Shown here piece by piece: positions 61,901 through 64,000 of a stretch of 64,000 nt of DNA. The stretch comes from Hydractinia symbiolongicarpus. Its lineage: Eukaryota; Cnidaria; Hydrozoa; Anthoathecata; Hydractiniidae. A program made the translations under genes and the position numbers. The stretch spans positions 13,883,001 to 13,947,000 of the forward strand of contig NC_079886.1 in the NCBI RefSeq assembly GCF_029227915.1, in the 5' to 3' direction. Under the pieces are notes generated by a model. That model did not search any database. It saw only the letters and a list, made by a program, of their open reading frames with translations, and had not been told where the DNA came from. Position 1 is the first letter of the stretch. Every line of letters begins with the position of its first letter.

Positions 61901-64000
61901 CACGTCCCAAGTCGTTTTCATTAGCGCCGCTGCCTTACAACACTCTTAACTACGTGCACAGTCCTTAAAAGGCCGTAATATGGCCTTTTGCAGTCTAATA
62001 AAGGCGTTGCACGTAAATCACGTGGTTCCATCTGCCTGTGCACGTTACCATTGCACTATTCCTTCCAGACTCAATGCACTACAACGTTCCAAGTGGTTTT
62101 CCTTAGCGCGGTGGCCTTAGACCACTCTTAACTACGTGCACAGTCCTATAAAGGCTGTAATATGGCCCTTTGCGGTCTAATAAAAGCCTCACACGTAAAT
62201 CACGTGGTTCCATCTGCCTGCGCAGGTTACCATTGGACTAGTCCTTCCAGTCTCAATGCGCTACAACGTCCCAAGTCGTTTTTATAAGCGCTATTGCATT
62301 AGAACACTCTTAACTACGTGCACAGTCCTATAAGGGCTGTAATATGGCCCTTTGCGGTCTAATAAAAGCCTCACACGTAAATCACGTGGTTCCATCTGCC
62401 TGTGCAGGTTACCATTGGACTAGTCCTTCCAGTCTCAATGCGCTACAACGTTCCAAGTCGTTTTCATTAGCGCAGTGGCCTTAGACCACTCTTAACTACG
62501 TGCACAGTCCTATAAAGACCGCAATACACCTTTTTGCAGTCCAATAAAGGCCGCACACGTAAATCACGCGGTTTCAGCTGCCTGCACCGGTTATCATTGG
62601 ACTTGTCGTTCCAGTATTAATGCGCTACCACGTCCCAAGTCGTTTTCATTAGCGCCGCTGCCTTACAACACTCTTAACTACGTGCACAGTCCTTTAAAGG
62701 CCGTAATATGGCCTTTTGCAGTCTAATAAAGGCGTTGCACGTAAATCACGTGGTTCCATCTGCCTGTGCACGTTACCATTGCACTATTCCTTCCAGACTC
62801 AATGCACTACAACGTTCCAAGTGGTTTTCCTTAGCGCGGTGGCCTTAGACCACTCTTAACTACGTGCACAGTCCTATAAAAGCTGTAATATGGCCCTTTG
62901 CGGTCCAATAAAAGCCTCACACGTAAATCACGTGGTTCCATCTGCCTGCGCAGGTTACCATTGGACTAGTCCTTCCAGTCTCAATGCGCTACAACGTCCC
63001 AAGTCGTTTTTATAAGCGCCATTGCATTAGAACACTCTTAACTACGTGCACAGTCCAATAAAAGGTGTAATGTAGCCTTTTGCAGTCTAATAAAGGCGTC
63101 ACACGTAAATCACGTGCTTCCATCTGCCTATGCACGTTACCATTGCACTATTCCTTCCAGTCTCAATGCACTACAACGTTCCAAGTGGTTTTCCTTAGCG
63201 CGGTGGCCTTAGACCACTCTTAACTACGTGCACAGTCCTATAAAGGCTGTAATATGGCCCTTTGCGGTCTAATAAAAGCCTCACACGTAAATCACGTGGT
63301 TCCATCTGCCTGCGCAGGTTACCATTGGACTAGTCCTTCCAGTCTCAATGCGCTACAACGTCCCAAGTCGTTTTCATTAGCGCCAATGCATTAGAACACT
63401 CTTAACTACGTGCACAGTCCTATAAGGGCTGTAATATGGCTCTTTGCGGTCTAATAAAAGCCTCACACGTTAATCACGTGGTTCCATCTGCCTGTGCAGG
63501 TTACCATTGGACTAGTCCTTCCAGTCTCAATGCGCTACAACGTTCCAAGTCGTTTTCATTAGCGCTGTTGCCTTAGAACACTCTTAACTACGTGCACAGT
63601 CCTATAAAGGCTGTAATATGGCCTTTTGCAGTCTAGTAAAAGCCTCACACGTGGACCACGTGGTTTCACCTGCCTGCGCAGGTTACCATTGGACTGTTCC
63701 TTCAAGTCTCGATGCACTACAACGTTCCAAGTGGTTTTCCTTAGCGCAGTGGCCTTAGACCACTCTTAACTACGTGCACAGTCATATAAAGACCGTAATA
63801 TACCCTTTTGCAGTCTAATAAAAACCTCGCACGTAAATCACGCGGTTTTTCCTGTCTGCGCAAGTTACTATTGGACTGTTCCTTCAAGTCTCGATGCACT
63901 ACAACGTTCCAAGTGGTTTTCCTTAGCGCAGTGGCCTTAGACCACTCTTAACTACGTGCACAGTCCAATAAAAGGTGTAATGTAGCCTTTTGCAGTCTAA
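58993..64000 (+). repeat. Shuffled blocks to the window end
   Basis: Assembled from blocks seen earlier: 59,740-61,040 resembles 29,875-31,010 (rare CCATGAGTCTGTGCAG at 60,026; TTCCTTAGAATCTC near 60,604). 61,036-~61,700 resembles 36,470-~37,136 at an offset of 24,566 (rare CGGTCTCATAAAAGCC and TCCCTAGTCA). 63,043-64,000 resembles 38,841-39,798 at an offset of 24,202 (rare CTTCCATCTGCCTATGCACG), and so also 43,026-43,983. The last match runs off the window. Confidence 0.85.

Larger units (their letters stand above)
36470..64000 (+). repeat. 182-bp satellite array, right segment (~151 monomers)
   Basis: Continues the left segment in the same orientation and phase after the transposon, with the same subtypes. 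It runs off the right end of the window. Compared with the first ~19 kb it is enriched in derived variants, such as the double E-box CACGTGGACCACGTG and GTCTAGTAAAAGCC, and lacks others common on the left, such as TTTAGCAGTC. No non-satellite sequence was seen in this segment. Confidence 0.98.

Noticed and set aside
1-64000. CRISPR array
   Set aside because: The whole 182-bp period is repetitive, with no unique spacers between short repeats, and the context is eukaryotic satellite.
1-64000. CENP-B box in the monomer
   Set aside because: No string fitting TTCG-4N-A-2N-CGGG was seen on either strand. The nearest start, TTCGAACTTCC, does not continue correctly. Centromere identity therefore has no motif support.

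Overview
The window is one continuous block of eukaryotic satellite DNA, broken once by a small transposon. From base 1 to base 64,000, apart from 35,726-36,469, the sequence is a head-to-tail array of a ~182-bp monomer, always in the same orientation, about 347 copies in all. It runs off both ends, so the true array is longer than 64 kb. No protein-coding gene, rRNA, tRNA, CRISPR array or other single-copy sequence was found. The short open frames on both strands (61-69 codons, a few of 124) are by-products of the monomer: 182 is not a multiple of 3, they recur only at monomer spacing, and they end at the same in-monomer stop. The setting fits centromeric, pericentromeric or other heterochromatin of a eukaryote, probably an invertebrate animal. 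The species cannot be named from the sequence, and no centromere function is shown.

Monomer numbering used below: position 1 is the A of the conserved TATGG. One monomer then carries AATAAA (18-23), an E-box CACGTG (40-45), the palindrome CCTGCGCAGG (56-65), TTAA (149-152), GTGCAC (157-162) and TATAAAG (168-174). Several monomer subtypes share diagnostic variants and are arranged in multi-monomer higher-order blocks that were themselves duplicated in tandem.

Layout: 1-3,654 mixed monomers, including one with a unique 22-bp deletion. 3,655-14,888 about 2.2 copies of a 5,095-bp (28-mer) unit. 14,889-19,225 mixed monomers with adjacent identical pairs. 19,226-28,157 two copies of a 4,550-bp (25-mer) unit, the second lacking exactly one monomer. 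28,237-30,838 a 1,638-bp (9-mer) unit, 1.6 copies. 30,839-38,018 mixed monomers with a 12-mer duplication and the transposon. 38,080-46,400 two copies of a 4,185-bp (23-mer) unit. 44,755-50,585 two overlapping copies of a 2,911-bp (16-mer) unit. 50,586-64,000 further shuffled blocks, including 2,730-bp and 4,367-bp spaced copies; the last ~950 bp begins another copy of the 38.8-kb block.

The one non-satellite item is a 744-bp non-autonomous element (35,726-36,469) with 17-bp perfect terminal inverted repeats beginning CCCTA, flanked by a duplicated TTAA. This points to a piggyBac-type MITE. The surrounding satellite proves the insertion: homologous markers on either side are 2,932 bp apart, which is 12 x 182 plus 748, i.e. 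the 744-bp element plus a 4-bp target duplication. Repeat-block boundaries below were placed by eye and are good to a few tens of bases; divergence was not computed.
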